A stretch of DNA of 64,000 nt from Sphingopyxis sp. MSC1_008 (GCF_023197165.1 NZ_JALPRD010000001.1:620001-684000); one strand, 5' to 3'; shown: positions 1-8,353, numbered from the stretch's first letter. Made by a program: numbers and translations. Notes: generated by a model from the letters alone, not told the origin.

Positions 1-331
1 TGTCGGCGAGTTCGGCGTCGACCTTTGCCAGACGCTTTTCGGCGTCTTTCGCGGCCTTGTCCTTGGCGTCGGTTACCGCTTTTTGCGCGGCGGCGCGGCT
101 TGCGTCGCTTTGCTGGCGATAGCCTTCTTCGAGGTTGTCGGCGGCGGCATGCGCGGCTTTCGCCGCGGCCAGATCGTCCGCCACCTTGCGGTCGCGCGCG
201 TCCACCGTCGCCTCGATCTTCGGCAGCATGCCGCGGCCGATGACGAAAAAGACGAAGCCGAAGGTCAGCAGCACCCAGAAAATCTGCGATGCGGCGTACC
301 AGCTTTCAGCGAATTGGCTGATTTGAGGCAT
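1..331 (-). CDS. ATP synthase F0 subunit b/b' (partial, N-terminal 110 residues)
   Basis: Peripheral-stalk subunit of F0F1 ATP synthase, holding F1 against rotation. The window edge cuts off the C-terminal part. The visible protein starts MPQISQFAE, has one N-terminal membrane helix at about residues 14-35, then a long charged, Ala/Lys/Asp-rich stretch that looks like the helical dimerisation region. It lies 71 bases downstream of atpE on the same strand. In alphaproteobacteria this slot is usually the b' (AtpF'/AtpG) gene, followed by b, so b' is the better guess; the truncated sequence alone cannot separate them. Confidence 0.9.
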   Translation of the reverse strand, partial: MPQISQFAESWYAASQIFWVLLTFGFVFFVIGRGMLPKIEATVDARDRKVADDLAAAKAAHAAADNLEEGYRQQSDASRAAAQKAVTDAKDKAAKDAEKRLAKVDAELAD

Positions 332-402
332 GGATTTACTCGACCGACAAAAGAAAAGCAGTCGCGGGGCCCGCTTTTAGCGAGCCGGCCCCGCAGACGA
401 AA

Positions 403-633
403 TCAGGCTGCCTTGAGGTACAGCAGGATCGCGATCAGGAACGACAGCAGGCCGAGAAGTTCGGCAGCCGCGAAGCCGATGAACAGGCGGCCCTGCTGGC
501 CGTCGGCAGCAGCCGGGTTACGCAGCGCGCTTTCGAGGAAGCTACCGAAGACGTTGCCCACACCGATGGCGGCCATACCGGCACCGATAGCGGCCAGACC
601 GGCGCCGATGAGCGAAGCAGCTTGAACGTCCAT
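403..633 (-). CDS. atpE: ATP synthase F0 subunit c
   Basis: Proteolipid c-ring subunit that carries protons through F0. The 76-residue protein is a two-helix hairpin, matching the family length. The polar loop R38-N39-P40 joins the helices and the ion-binding carboxylate is E58 in helix 2 (GFAAAELLG). Glycine-rich helix 1 ([14 protein letters not shown]) provides the tight packing of the ring. It sits between atpB and the b' gene in the usual F0 order on the minus strand. An AGGAG-like ribosome site precedes the ATG. Confidence 0.98.
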   Translation of the reverse strand: MDVQAASLIGAGLAAIGAGMAAIGVGNVFGSFLESALRNPAAADGQQGRLFIGFAAAELLGLLSFLIAILLYLKAA

Positions 634-675
634 TTTATACTCCTTGGGAAAAACGTTGATTATACAGTTGAGATA

Positions 676-1455
676 TCAGTGCAGATTGACCGCGTCGTTC
701 AGATAGAGCGACGTGAGCAGCGCGAACACATAAGCCTGGATACCCGCGACCAGCAGCTCGAGGCCGCTGATGCCGACCATCAGCGCCATGCTGGGGATGC
801 CGACGCCCAGGCCGACAGCCGGACCGGCAGCGATTCCGTCGATGATGAACGAGGCGAACACCTTCATCAGCACGTGGCCCGCGGTCATCGCGACGAACAG
901 TCGGAGAGCAAGGCTGAACGGGCGAACAAGGAACGACACCAGCTCGATCACGGGGATCAGCCACAGCAGCCACCAAGGCGTACCGTGCGGGACGAACAGC
1001 GAGAAGAAATGCAGGCCGTGGCGCCAGAAACCGACGATCAGCACGATCGAGAAGCTCAGGATCGCGAGGAAACCGGTGATCGTGAAATGGCTCGTCACGG
1101 TAAAGGGATGCACGCCGAACAGGCCGAGCGGCATCAGCCCAATCACGTTCAACATCAGGATGAACATGAAGAGCGAGAAGACATAGGGTGTATATTTGCG
1201 GCCTTCGGGGCCGATATTCGCGTTCATCATGCTCGAAATGAAGCCGGTGAAGCCTTCGACGGCGACCTGCCAGCGACCGGGAACGAGCTGGCGCTTCATC
1301 CCGCCGATCATGAAGACCCACAGCAGAAGGCCGGCGATGACCATCCACATCGCGCTGGTCGTAAAGGCAACCTCATGATTGCCGACATGGAACATGTCGA
1401 ACATCTTCTGCACCTCGAACTGGTGCATCGGGTCCACTTTGCCTTGATCCGCCAC
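676..1455 (-). CDS. atpB: ATP synthase F0 subunit a
   Basis: Stator subunit a, which forms the two proton half-channels against the c-ring. The 259 residues are of normal length and contain about five to six membrane helices. The essential arginine is R185 in the motif SLALRLFVAM, and E171 (IPVIELVS) lies one turn before that helix as expected. The gene is 33 bases downstream of atpI and 42 bases upstream of atpE, so it is part of one operon with them. Confidence 0.98.
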   Translation of the reverse strand: MADQGKVDPMHQFEVQKMFDMFHVGNHEVAFTTSAMWMVIAGLLLWVFMIGGMKRQLVPGRWQVAVEGFTGFISSMMNANIGPEGRKYTPYVFSLFMFILMLNVIGLMPLGLFGVHPFTVTSHFTITGFLAILSFSIVLIVGFWRHGLHFFSLFVPHGTPWWLLWLIPVIELVSFLVRPFSLALRLFVAMTAGHVLMKVFASFIIDGIAAGPAVGLGVGIPSMALMVGISGLELLVAGIQAYVFALLTSLYLNDAVNLH

Positions 1456-1488
1456 GCGATACCTCGCCTAAATCCCAGTAATTCAGCT

Positions 1489-1827
1489 TCAATCCGGCTT
1501 TGAAGGCCGGATGTTCGCTATTCGAAATATGCTTCTGAAGGCGACGACTATTCCGAGGAACAGCACCACCAACAGGCCCCAGGGTGCGGTGCCGGCAAAA
1601 TGATCGATCGTCCAACCGACCAAGGCGCCGCCACCGATACCGCCCAGCAGTTCGGCCAGAACGCGGTTACCGAGCTTATAATTCGCATCGGTCTCCGGTC
1701 CGGCGTTCACTGCGGTCCGTTTCGCTTCTGCGGCTTCGGCCCGGTCCAATCGCTCTTCGAGCGAGACCAGGCGCGAATCCTCCGAAGCTGGTTCCGGATC
1801 GCTGCCATTCCCCGTCATTTGTGCCAT
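1489..1827 (-). CDS. atpI: AtpI/AtpZ family F0F1 assembly protein
   Basis: Small membrane protein of the AtpZ/AtpI family, linked to c-ring assembly or cation supply in F0F1 operons. The 112 residues have an acidic, charged N-terminus with a short predicted coil (LEERLDRAEAAEAKR) and two membrane helices at about 57-75 and 83-101; the first is glycine-rich (GGIGGGALVG). It is the first gene of the atp run on the minus strand, directly below the predicted promoter at 1909-1937. Function is from family and position. Confidence 0.9.
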   Translation of the reverse strand: MAQMTGNGSDPEPASEDSRLVSLEERLDRAEAAEAKRTAVNAGPETDANYKLGNRVLAELLGGIGGGALVGWTIDHFAGTAPWGLLVVLFLGIVVAFRSIFRIANIRPSKPD

Positions 1828-1908
1828 CCTCCTGAAACAGAGCCGATATCCATCGATTCCGCCTGCGAAAAAAGGCCCGAAAATTCGGGGGACCCCTAAG
1901 GCGCGGTC

Positions 1909-1937
1909 CGTTTAGGAACGACACCCGATTAAGTCAA
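1909..1937 (-). promoter_or_regulatory. Predicted sigma70-type promoter of the atp operon
   Basis: On the minus strand, TTGACT (complement of 1932-1937) is followed by a 17-base spacer and TAAACG (complement of 1909-1914). Both boxes and the spacing are close to the housekeeping consensus. Transcription would start near 1902, about 75 bases before the atpI start codon. Confidence 0.5.
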
Positions 1938-1980
1938 TGCTTGTGCGCAGGTGCACAAAATTGTCGCCGCCGAGGCGCGC

Positions 1981-2014
1981 AAAAATGCCGCCGCGTTTAG
2001 GGGCGCGGCGGCAT
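1981..2014 (-). terminator. Rho-independent terminator of the ydbH-ynbE-ydbL operon
   Basis: A perfect 11-bp inverted repeat, ATGCCGCCGCG at 1985-1995 and CGCGGCGGCAT at 2004-2014, has an 8-base loop. Read on the minus strand the stem is followed by TTTT (complement of 1981-1984), as in an intrinsic terminator. A second short palindrome (GGGCCCGCGGGCCC, 2019-2032) lies between it and the ydbL stop codon. Confidence 0.8.
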
Positions 2015-2050
2015 CTGAGGGCCCGCGGGCCCTATTATAGGCTTGTTCGT

Positions 2051-2467
2051 CTACGGGCAGCGCGCGTCGCGTTCGGGCGGGCTGCCGTCGCGGGTTTTCC
2101 AGGCGCCGCTGGGCGTCTGATATTTCTCGCCCGCCTTGGTCTGCGCGATCAGGTTGCAGCCGCTGGTAAAGGCGAACTGCTCAACCGTGCTGCCGGTCGA
2201 CTGCGCGCTCGCGGTATAGGCCGCCTTGCGCTTGATATTGAGATCCTGAACCAGCGCGCGGATCGCCGGGGTCGGCGTGGTTGCGAACCCCAAATAGCCG
2301 TCGGGCTGCTCGCCGATCTGGCCCGCGGCGCGCGCGGCGGCATAAGCGGGATCGCGCTGCGCCATCGCCGACGGTACAGCCAGTGCCACGGCGGCGGTCA
2401 CCGCGATCGCAGCAAGTGCCAGTCCGGTCGGTTTCCACATCGTCTTCGTCATCTTCTTATTCCCCAT
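2051..2467 (-). CDS. ydbL: YdbL family (DUF1318) periplasmic protein
   Basis: Third gene of the ydbH-ynbE-ydbL operon. It encodes 138 residues with a signal peptide (hydrophobic stretch about 14-35, cleavage near AMA-QRD), so a periplasmic location is expected. The mature part carries the DUF1318 pattern: AARAAGQIGEQPDGYLGF, then a helix containing VQDLNIKRKAAYT. In E. coli YdbL is reported to act as a chaperone that limits YnbE multimerisation. The start codon overlaps the ynbE stop by one base (TGATG at 2469-2465). A second start, MTKTM, five codons in is possible. Confidence 0.88.
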   Translation of the reverse strand: MGNKKMTKTMWKPTGLALAAIAVTAAVALAVPSAMAQRDPAYAAARAAGQIGEQPDGYLGFATTPTPAIRALVQDLNIKRKAAYTASAQSTGSTVEQFAFTSGCNLIAQTKAGEKYQTPSGAWKTRDGSPPERDARCP

Positions 2468-2682
2468 CAGAATATCTCGCTATTCTGCTCGATGAGCTTC
2501 TTGGCATCGCCATCCAGCCTGTACACCACTTCCTGACGGATGTTGATATTCAGGTTGATCTCGATCGGCTTGTCGGGCGTTTCGATCTGGACGCAGCCGG
2601 CAAGCGCCGACGCACCCATGATCACCGCAACAGTCCTTCCGTATATGGCAAGCCTCCGTGCTTCAGTCTTGGGTCTATTCAT
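2467..2682 (-). CDS. ynbE: YnbE family outer-membrane lipoprotein
   Basis: Small lipoprotein of 71 residues with a lipobox (SALAGC, Cys at about 30) followed by a short beta-rich tail (IEINLNINIRQEVVYRL). This matches YnbE, which is proposed to polymerise by beta-strand stacking and connect the C-terminus of YdbH to the outer membrane. It sits between ydbH and ydbL, overlapping ydbH by 4 bases (ATGA at 2682-2679) and ydbL by one base, so the three are translationally coupled. Confidence 0.88.
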   Translation of the reverse strand: MNRPKTEARRLAIYGRTVAVIMGASALAGCVQIETPDKPIEINLNINIRQEVVYRLDGDAKKLIEQNSEIF

Positions 2683-5600
2683 CGCATGGGCTCGCTTTCT
2701 GGAGGCTGAACGGGTGGCGGCGCGCCTTTTGCGGCGGCTTCGGCTTCTTCCTGCGCGCGCATCAGCGCGGGCAGATTCTGTTCGATGAGCAGCGACGGAT
2801 CGTAAAAACCCTTCGCCGACGTCAAAAGCTGGCGGAACGGCGCCGTGATCTTCACATTGAAGACGAGCGGCAGTTTCGCGACCTGGTTGGTCAGGAAGTT
2901 GCGCGTCGCGCCTTCCCCCTGCCCCACGCCGCCAAAGCGGATATCGGTCACCATTTCGCCGTCGAGGTCCCCGTTCAATATGATCGTAAGGTCGTCATAT
3001 TTGAGGCTGCGCAACGCGCCAAAGGCAAAATTGGCGATGACGCCCAGATTGCGGTTGGACAATTCGCCGACATAGGCAAGCGTGCCGCCGCCGGCGCGCG
3101 AATCGATGCGGCCGCCCACGATGCGCCCGCCCATCCCGTCGAACTCCACCGGCAAAGTCCCGTCGAACACGCCCGTCGCGTTGATATTGTCGAAGCCGAA
3201 GCTTTGCAGGAACACCGCCGCATCGACCCCAACGATATCGAACGACAGCCGCCGCGCCTTCTCCGCGCTGAAATCGAGCGTCGTCGGATGGAGGAGCAGT
3301 TTGCCGCCACCAAAGGGCCAGCTTCCGCCCTCGACACGGACACGATTGTCGCCGAGCAGTCGATATTCGATCTCGCCGTCGAGTACGGGGATGCCGGGGT
3401 TCAACTCCTTGATCTTTGCGATCTGGCCCGGCGCCGTTTTGAGGCCGATCAGATCGTCGAAGCTGATCGTCGTCGTGAGCCCCGTCACCGGGCCGAACGC
3501 AGCGGCGAGGCTGGTATCGGCGGTTGCGAAGGTGCCGTGGCTCGTGACGCCGTCGGCGGTCCATTCGATCCGTCCGTCGCCGACGACCGATCCCTGGACA
3601 TTCGCGACAACGCCGAGCGCGAGACTGGTCAGCTGGTCGGGCTGAAACGCCTCGTTGAACCGCAGCTCCTTGACGACAAGGTCTGCCGAACCGCTGCTGT
3701 CGGAAAGCCGGTGGCGGATCAGCGTGTCGAGAATCTTTGTCCCGGTCTTCCGCTCGTGGAAACCCGCCTTTGCCTCGATCATCCCGTTCGCGAAGCGCAG
3801 ATTCGCGTCATTGCTGACGAGCGGGAAGAAACGCGGATCGGGCGCCGCGTCGGTGAGCAGCAGCCCGCCATCGAGTGTCAGCGCGCCATTCGCGAAGCGC
3901 CATTGCCCCGCAATCTCGCTCATGTTCAAGGGCACCGCGCCGATCTTGCCGCTCGCACCGCTGAGGTCACCTACCATACCCTGCGGCGTCGAACGGCCGC
4001 TGAGGCTTTGCGCGCTGAAGCGGGTCACGCTCTCCCCCTCACCCAGCCGGATATCAGCCAGCGCCAGCGACCAGCGCATCGCGGCCAGGTCGATGTTCGC
4101 CGGGCCGCTTTTGAGACTGAACGGCGAACTGCCGCTCGTCCCGCGCAGCGCGATGCCGGGAATGCGGATATCGCCGCGCAATCCGTCGGGTCCCGCGCTG
4201 AGCAGCGGCGCGCCGGGTCGGCTGCACAGGTCGATCGCGCTTCGGCCAAGCCGGAAGCCGCTGACCTCGATGCGGTCGGCCGCGACGCGGCTGCACCCGC
4301 CGTCGAACGCAAGCGCGCCCGTCGGGGCCAGATAGCCGTTCAGCGGCACCGTCAGCCGCTCGATGCGCCCGTCCGCGAGCGGCCCCGACAGCGTCGCCGC
4401 CGTTGCGAAGCGAAGCAACCCGCCTGCGCCGCCCGAAAACCGCACCGGTGTCAGCGCCAGTCGCGCGCCTCCGGCGCTATAAGGATCGAGGCTGGCGAGG
4501 CCCGTTACCCTGCCATCCTTGTTGCGATCGAGGCTCAGCGTTCCCGACGGCAGGTCGCCGCCTGCGATGCTCCAGCGCCCCGTCGCCATCACTGCGGGCT
4601 CGTCGGCGCCATAGAGATAGCCGATGCGGCTGTCGGCGCTGCCGATGAAGCGTGCCCCGCTCGCACTGGTCAGTTCGGGTGCGATCAGGTCGACGCGCGC
4701 GGTTGGCCCTTCGCCCGCAAGCGCAAAGCCCGCACTGCCGCTGGCATCGGCGAACAAGCGGCTCAGCGCACCGACGGCCTTCGCCGCCAACGGCCCCACC
4801 GGCGTGCCCGCCAGCCCGCGCGCGCTTTCGGCGAGCGAGCGGCGCAGATCCGCGCTGCCACTCGCACGAGCGAAGCTGATCCGCCCGTCGAATTTCGGCG
4901 CGGCACTGCCGACACTGCCCTTGGCCTCAAGGTTCACCGTCTCCGCCGCGAAATCGGCGCCGCGCAGGCGCGCCATGTCGGCATCGACGTCGAGCTTCGT
5001 CAGCACCGCGGTGCCGTCGAAGCGCGCGACCACGCCCATCCGGTCGGCCTCGACAGGTCCGGCGACCAGCCGCGCGATACTCGCGTTGGCCTTGCCCTTC
5101 CAGCTCTGCAAATCTTCGGAGAGCGAAAGATCGAGCGCGACTTGCGGCGATGCGGCGGTGACACTGCAGTCGGCACAGCCAAGCGCGCGGCCGCGCAAAG
5201 GGCCGACTAGTTGGGGCCGGACATCGCGGACCAGCACGGTGCCGTAGAAACTGATATCGTCGCCGCGGCACCCGGCAGCCGCGATGCGCGGCGCGACGAG
5301 CGCCAGCTTTCCGGTGAAATCGCGGCGCAGATTACCGCTGCCGTTCAGCGCAGCGCCAATATTGCCCCACGGCGTTTCAACGCGCGCCCGCGCATCGCGC
5401 AAGGCGACCGACAGGTCCGGCAGGGCGAACGGATCCTTGCTCGTCGGATCGCGGAATTTGTCGAGCGAACCAAAGGACAGGCGGCCATCGACGAAGCGGC
5501 CATAGAGCCGGACGCCCTCGGCATTGATCCCCGAAACATAGGGGCCGCGCCAGCCATAGCCGAGCAGCACTTCGACGCGCTTCGCGGTCAGGTCGGGGCG

Positions 5601-5846
5601 TTTCGGGTCGCCGATCACGATGTCGGAGAGTTGCTCGCTGCGAAAACCGATCCGGTCGATCGTATAGCGCGCGGGAACGTCGCGGCTGTCGAGCTGGTCG
5701 CGGATGAACTCGTCGGCGATCGGCTCGCGGGCGATCCACACGCCGGCGACGAGGATGATCACGGCGCCGGCGGTCAGCCAGCGTTTCTTGAATAGCAGCT
5801 TGCGATATTTCCACCGCGGTTTCACGCCGTCCGCCGCGTCAGTCAT
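2679..5846 (-). CDS. ydbH: YdbH family AsmA-like intermembrane phospholipid transport protein
   Basis: Large AsmA-like bridge protein, one of the TamB/YhdP/YdbH group that moves phospholipids from inner to outer membrane. It has 1055 residues, a single N-terminal membrane anchor at about 24-38 after a basic leader (RKLLFKKRW), then a long repetitive beta-rich periplasmic body with many short domains of the form 'LDGxLxxxG'. The C-terminal region (FDGTLPVEFDG, VTDIRFGGVGQGEG) is the DUF2885/dicarboxylate-type end typical of YdbH. It is the first gene of a tight three-gene operon with ynbE and ydbL. Confidence 0.88.
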   Translation of the reverse strand: MTDAADGVKPRWKYRKLLFKKRWLTAGAVIILVAGVWIAREPIADEFIRDQLDSRDVPARYTIDRIGFRSEQLSDIVIGDPKRPDLTAKRVEVLLGYGWRGPYVSGINAEGVRLYGRFVDGRLSFGSLDKFRDPTSKDPFALPDLSVALRDARARVETPWGNIGAALNGSGNLRRDFTGKLALVAPRIAAAGCRGDDISFYGTVLVRDVRPQLVGPLRGRALGCADCSVTAASPQVALDLSLSEDLQSWKGKANASIARLVAGPVEADRMGVVARFDGTAVLTKLDVDADMARLRGADFAAETVNLEAKGSVGSAAPKFDGRISFARASGSADLRRSLAESARGLAGTPVGPLAAKAVGALSRLFADASGSAGFALAGEGPTARVDLIAPELTSASGARFIGSADSRIGYLYGADEPAVMATGRWSIAGGDLPSGTLSLDRNKDGRVTGLASLDPYSAGGARLALTPVRFSGGAGGLLRFATAATLSGPLADGRIERLTVPLNGYLAPTGALAFDGGCSRVAADRIEVSGFRLGRSAIDLCSRPGAPLLSAGPDGLRGDIRIPGIALRGTSGSSPFSLKSGPANIDLAAMRWSLALADIRLGEGESVTRFSAQSLSGRSTPQGMVGDLSGASGKIGAVPLNMSEIAGQWRFANGALTLDGGLLLTDAAPDPRFFPLVSNDANLRFANGMIEAKAGFHERKTGTKILDTLIRHRLSDSSGSADLVVKELRFNEAFQPDQLTSLALGVVANVQGSVVGDGRIEWTADGVTSHGTFATADTSLAAAFGPVTGLTTTISFDDLIGLKTAPGQIAKIKELNPGIPVLDGEIEYRLLGDNRVRVEGGSWPFGGGKLLLHPTTLDFSAEKARRLSFDIVGVDAAVFLQSFGFDNINATGVFDGTLPVEFDGMGGRIVGGRIDSRAGGGTLAYVGELSNRNLGVIANFAFGALRSLKYDDLTIILNGDLDGEMVTDIRFGGVGQGEGATRNFLTNQVAKLPLVFNVKITAPFRQLLTSAKGFYDPSLLIEQNLPALMRAQEEAEAAAKGAPPPVQPPESEPMR

Positions 5847-6015
5847 GGAATATGGCCGATGACGTCATGGCGGCAAAATCTCGTCCCTCGGCCCGAACCC
5901 CGCTCAGGGCACAAACGCCGGAAATCCCGTTTCGATGCAGGAATTTGATCCGGTTCGCCATCTTCCTTACCCTATGACCGTTGAGTGCGCCTCACAAGGC
6001 GGTTATTGCCGCGTC

Positions 6016-6693
6016 ATGGGGGATACGCCGGACCATCTTGGGCATCGCGCGCGGTTGCGGGCTCGCCTGCTCGACGACGCCGAGGGCCTCGCCGATTACG
6101 AACTGGTCGAATATCTGCTCACGCTCGCAATCCCGCGCCGCGACACCAAGCCGCTCGCGAAAGCGCTGCTCCGCGAATTCGGCTCGCTGGCGCAGCTGGT
6201 CAGCGCCGATCCCGAATCGCTGCGCCGCGTCGACGGGCTCGGCGACACCGTCATCGCGGCGCTAAAGATCGTCCAGGCCGCGAGCCTGCGCTTGCTCAAG
6301 GGCGAATTTCGCGACAAACCCCTCCTTTCCAGCTGGGATGCGCTGCTCGACTGGCTGCGCGCCGATATGGGGCCGATCGACGTCGAGCGCGTTCGCGTCC
6401 TCTACCTCAATTCGCGCAACATGCTGATCCGCGACGAACTCGCGAGCGAAGGGTCGATCGACCAGTCGGCGATCTATGTCCGCGAAGTCATCAAGCGCGC
6501 GCTCGAACTCGGCGCTTCGGCGATCATTCTTGTCCATAACCACCCGAGCGGCAGCCCCGAACCGAGCCGGCAGGATATCGCGATCACCAAGGATATCGCT
6601 GGCGCCGCAGCGAAACTGGGAATCGCGCTCCACGATCACATCATTATCGGCGGGTCCGATTATCGCAGCTTTCGCGCGATGGGGCTGCTCTAG
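6016..6693 (+). CDS. radC: RadC family JAMM-domain protein
   Basis: RadC/MPN-family protein of 225 residues from this start. A helix-hairpin-helix-like N-terminal part (ADYELVEYLLTLAIPRRDTKPLAKAL) precedes the metal-binding JAMM motif HNHPSG-x3-EPSRQD, with the family pattern VHNHPSGSPEPSRQDI intact. Despite the old name, a direct role in DNA repair is doubtful. The reading frame stays open upstream to 5935 (27 extra codons) but that leader has no conserved features and no clear ribosome site exists at any candidate ATG, so the start is uncertain. Divergent from ydbH. Confidence 0.9.
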   Translation: MGDTPDHLGHRARLRARLLDDAEGLADYELVEYLLTLAIPRRDTKPLAKALLREFGSLAQLVSADPESLRRVDGLGDTVIAALKIVQAASLRLLKGEFRDKPLLSSWDALLDWLRADMGPIDVERVRVLYLNSRNMLIRDELASEGSIDQSAIYVREVIKRALELGASAIILVHNHPSGSPEPSRQDIAITKDIAGAAAKLGIALHDHIIIGGSDYRSFRAMGLL

Positions 6694-6802
6694 CGCGCCA
6701 TTTGACTTCCGCCGTCCGCGGACACATCATCATGGCCATGCAGATTCGACGCGGCCTTCTCCGCTTCCGCCATCATGGGGGACAGCTTCTCGCGGGCATT
6801 TA

Positions 6803-6839
6803 GCCCCGGGTTCCGGCGCGATTGCCCCGAACCCGGGGC
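6803..6839. repeat. Inverted repeat in the leader of rnk
   Basis: GCCCCGGGTTC (6803-6813) and GAACCCGGGGC (6829-6839) form a perfect 11-bp stem with a 15-base loop that itself can fold with the right arm (TGCCCC/GGGGCA). There is no T-run, so it is not an intrinsic terminator. It lies 63 bases before the rnk start and resembles the small dispersed palindromes elsewhere in the window. Confidence 0.6.
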
Positions 6840-6901
6840 ACCTTCCGTTCCAACCTTGCCGCGCGTGGCCAATGCCGCGCGCCTGCCGGAAAGTCCGCGC
6901 C

Positions 6902-7309
6902 ATGACCAAGACAAAAAGCGGGGCCGCGATGCCCCATATTCGTATGATCGACAGCGAAGCCGACGCGCTGACCGAACTGACGCTGCACCAGCAGCGTGAT
7001 TCGGTCCGCTTTTATGAATTGCTGCTCGATGAGATCGATCGCGCCGCAATTTGCGAGCGCACCGATATCCCGCCCGAGGTCGTGACCATGGGCTCCAGCG
7101 TCACTTTCATCGATGAAAAGAGCGGCGCCGAACGGACAGTGCGCCTCGTATACCCCGCCGAAGCCGATATTTCGGCCGGGCGGATGTCGATCCTGACCCC
7201 GATCGGTGCGGGCTTGATCGGGCTCAGCGTCGGCCAGTCGATCAACTGGCCCGATCGCGGCGGCATCGAACACCGGTTGACAATCGTCGCGGTCGAGCAA
7301 CCCAACTAG
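6902..7309 (+). CDS. rnk: Rnk-type regulator of nucleoside diphosphate kinase (GreA/GreB C-terminal fold)
   Basis: 135-residue protein of the Rnk family: a short N-terminal helical hairpin (about 15-50) and a C-terminal GreA/GreB-like FKBP domain (VTMGSSVTFIDEKSG, then TPIGAGLIGLSVGQSINW, GIEHRLTIVAVE). Rnk binds RNA polymerase but lacks the long GreA coiled coil, so it is not a cleavage factor. The open frame runs back to 6476 across the radC end, but the family alignment and a GGAAAG site 8 bases upstream support the ATG at 6902. Confidence 0.87.
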   Translation: MTKTKSGAAMPHIRMIDSEADALTELTLHQQRDSVRFYELLLDEIDRAAICERTDIPPEVVTMGSSVTFIDEKSGAERTVRLVYPAEADISAGRMSILTPIGAGLIGLSVGQSINWPDRGGIEHRLTIVAVEQPN

Positions 7310-7375
7310 CTTGCTGCAAACGGCGATGCAGCCGCCGGATCGCTCCGACGGCTGCACCACCCCGCGGGACGCCGG

Positions 7376-7879
7376 TTAGGCGCCGCGCGACAGGAAACCG
7401 GTCAATTCGGTCTTGTTAACCGCGCCCGACTTGTCGCCGTCGGCCGATGCAAAGGCCTGACCAATCCAGGTCTTAACCTCGGCCGATTCAACGTCGGCAC
7501 TGGGATCGGTCGCTGCACGCAGCTTCTTCATCCATGCGCCGAACTCGGCTTCGTTCAGGTCGCCATTCTTGTCCCCGTCATAGGTCGGGAATTCCTGATC
7601 GACGATCTGCGCGATCTGGGTCGGCGTTGCGGCCGCTCCCGAAGGCGCGGGCTCGCTCGCAGTCGGCGGGGTCGACGCCGGGGGCGTTGAGGCCGGCGGA
7701 GTCGAAGCATCAGGCGCCGGTGCGGGTTCAGCCGGGGGCGTCGTTGCGTCAGGAGCCGGAGCGGGCGCCGGCTCGGTCGCCGTCGGCGGGCTGGTCGGGT
7801 CCGACGCCGGGGCGGTCGTCTGCGCCAGGGCCGGGAAGCTGACGGCAGCGGCGCCGATCAAAAGCATCTGTTTCAACAT
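7376..7879 (-). CDS. Secreted EF-hand protein with Pro/Ala-rich linker
   Basis: 167-residue exported calcium-binding protein. It has a signal peptide (residues 1-19, cleavage after PALA-Q), a low-complexity linker rich in Pro, Ala and Thr at about 20-85, then two EF-hand loops: DGDKNGDLNEAE and DGDKSGAVNKTE, each with Asp/Asn ligands and the closing Glu. Substrate or partner is unknown. The gene beside it (7902-8195) has nearly the same signal peptide and the same ribosome site, so the two are tandem paralogues. Confidence 0.85.
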   Translation of the reverse strand: MLKQMLLIGAAAVSFPALAQTTAPASDPTSPPTATEPAPAPAPDATTPPAEPAPAPDASTPPASTPPASTPPTASEPAPSGAAATPTQIAQIVDQEFPTYDGDKNGDLNEAEFGAWMKKLRAATDPSADVESAEVKTWIGQAFASADGDKSGAVNKTELTGFLSRGA

Positions 7880-7901
7880 GGTCTATCTCCTGTGTGCGGG
7901 G

Positions 7902-8195
7902 TTATTCGGGTTCCGATTCGGGCTTTTCTTCGGAATCCGGAGCAGGCTGGTCAGCCGGAGGGGTAGGCTCAGCCGCAGGGGGTGTGTCGCTCGGGGTCGC
8001 GTCCTCGGTGGGCGCCGTTTCATCCGTCGGCTTCGTTTCGTCCGTCGGCTTGCTATCGGGCGCGGGGGCCGTCGTATCGGTCGGCGCCGGCTGCGACTGC
8101 GTCGTGGGGGCCGGCTCTTCGGCCGGGGCAGTCGTCTGAGCCAAAGCGGGGAAACTGACAGCCGCTGCGCCGATCAAAAGCACTTGTTTAAACAC
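7902..8195 (-). CDS. Small secreted acidic Pro-rich protein, paralogue of the EF-hand neighbour
   Basis: 97 residues starting at GTG (8195), chosen because AGGAG (complement of 8203-8207) lies 7 bases upstream and the signal peptide then begins MFKQVLLIGAAAVSFPALA, almost identical to that of the EF-hand gene 22 bases downstream. The mature part is wholly low-complexity (Pro, Glu, Thr, Asp repeats such as KPTDETKPTDETAPTED) and has no EF-hand. It looks like a duplication in which the calcium-binding domain was lost or never gained. Function unknown. Confidence 0.75.
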   Translation of the reverse strand: MFKQVLLIGAAAVSFPALAQTTAPAEEPAPTTQSQPAPTDTTAPAPDSKPTDETKPTDETAPTEDATPSDTPPAAEPTPPADQPAPDSEEKPESEPE

Positions 8196-8270
8196 ATTTA
8201 TTCTCCTGTAGCGGCGACTTCGATGGCCTGTGCGACCCGTCGCCATTCTGATGGGGCATAGGAGCAACCC

Positions 8271-8353
8271 ATCGTGTTTCCGCAAAGTTGCACCCCCTCC
8301 GCGTTTGGCGAAACGCCCCGTCCCTGCTACGGGGCGCCCCATCGTGGTTCCGC
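8271..8353. repeat. Direct 16-bp repeat with central hairpin upstream of purB
   Basis: CCCATCGTGTTTCCGC at 8271-8286 and CCCATCGTGGTTCCGC at 8338-8353 differ at one base and are 67 bases apart. Between them CGCCCCGT (8314-8321) and ACGGGGCG (8329-8336) form an 8-bp hairpin. The block ends 41 bases before the purB start, so it may be a leader control element or remains of a small duplication. Confidence 0.5.

Noticed and set aside
2658-5210. 850-codon open frame on the plus strand across ydbH
   Set aside because: Shadow of the minus-strand ydbH gene. The product is Arg/Ala-rich with no motif, as expected from the GC-biased third codon positions of the opposite frame.
5935-6015. 27-codon N-terminal extension of radC
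   Set aside because: In frame but with no conserved residues and no ribosome site; the likely start is 6016.
7327-7356. Hairpin TGCAGCCG/CGGCTGCA between rnk and the EF-hand gene
   Set aside because: Could end both convergent genes, but the stem is interrupted and no T-run follows in either direction, so I do not call a terminator.
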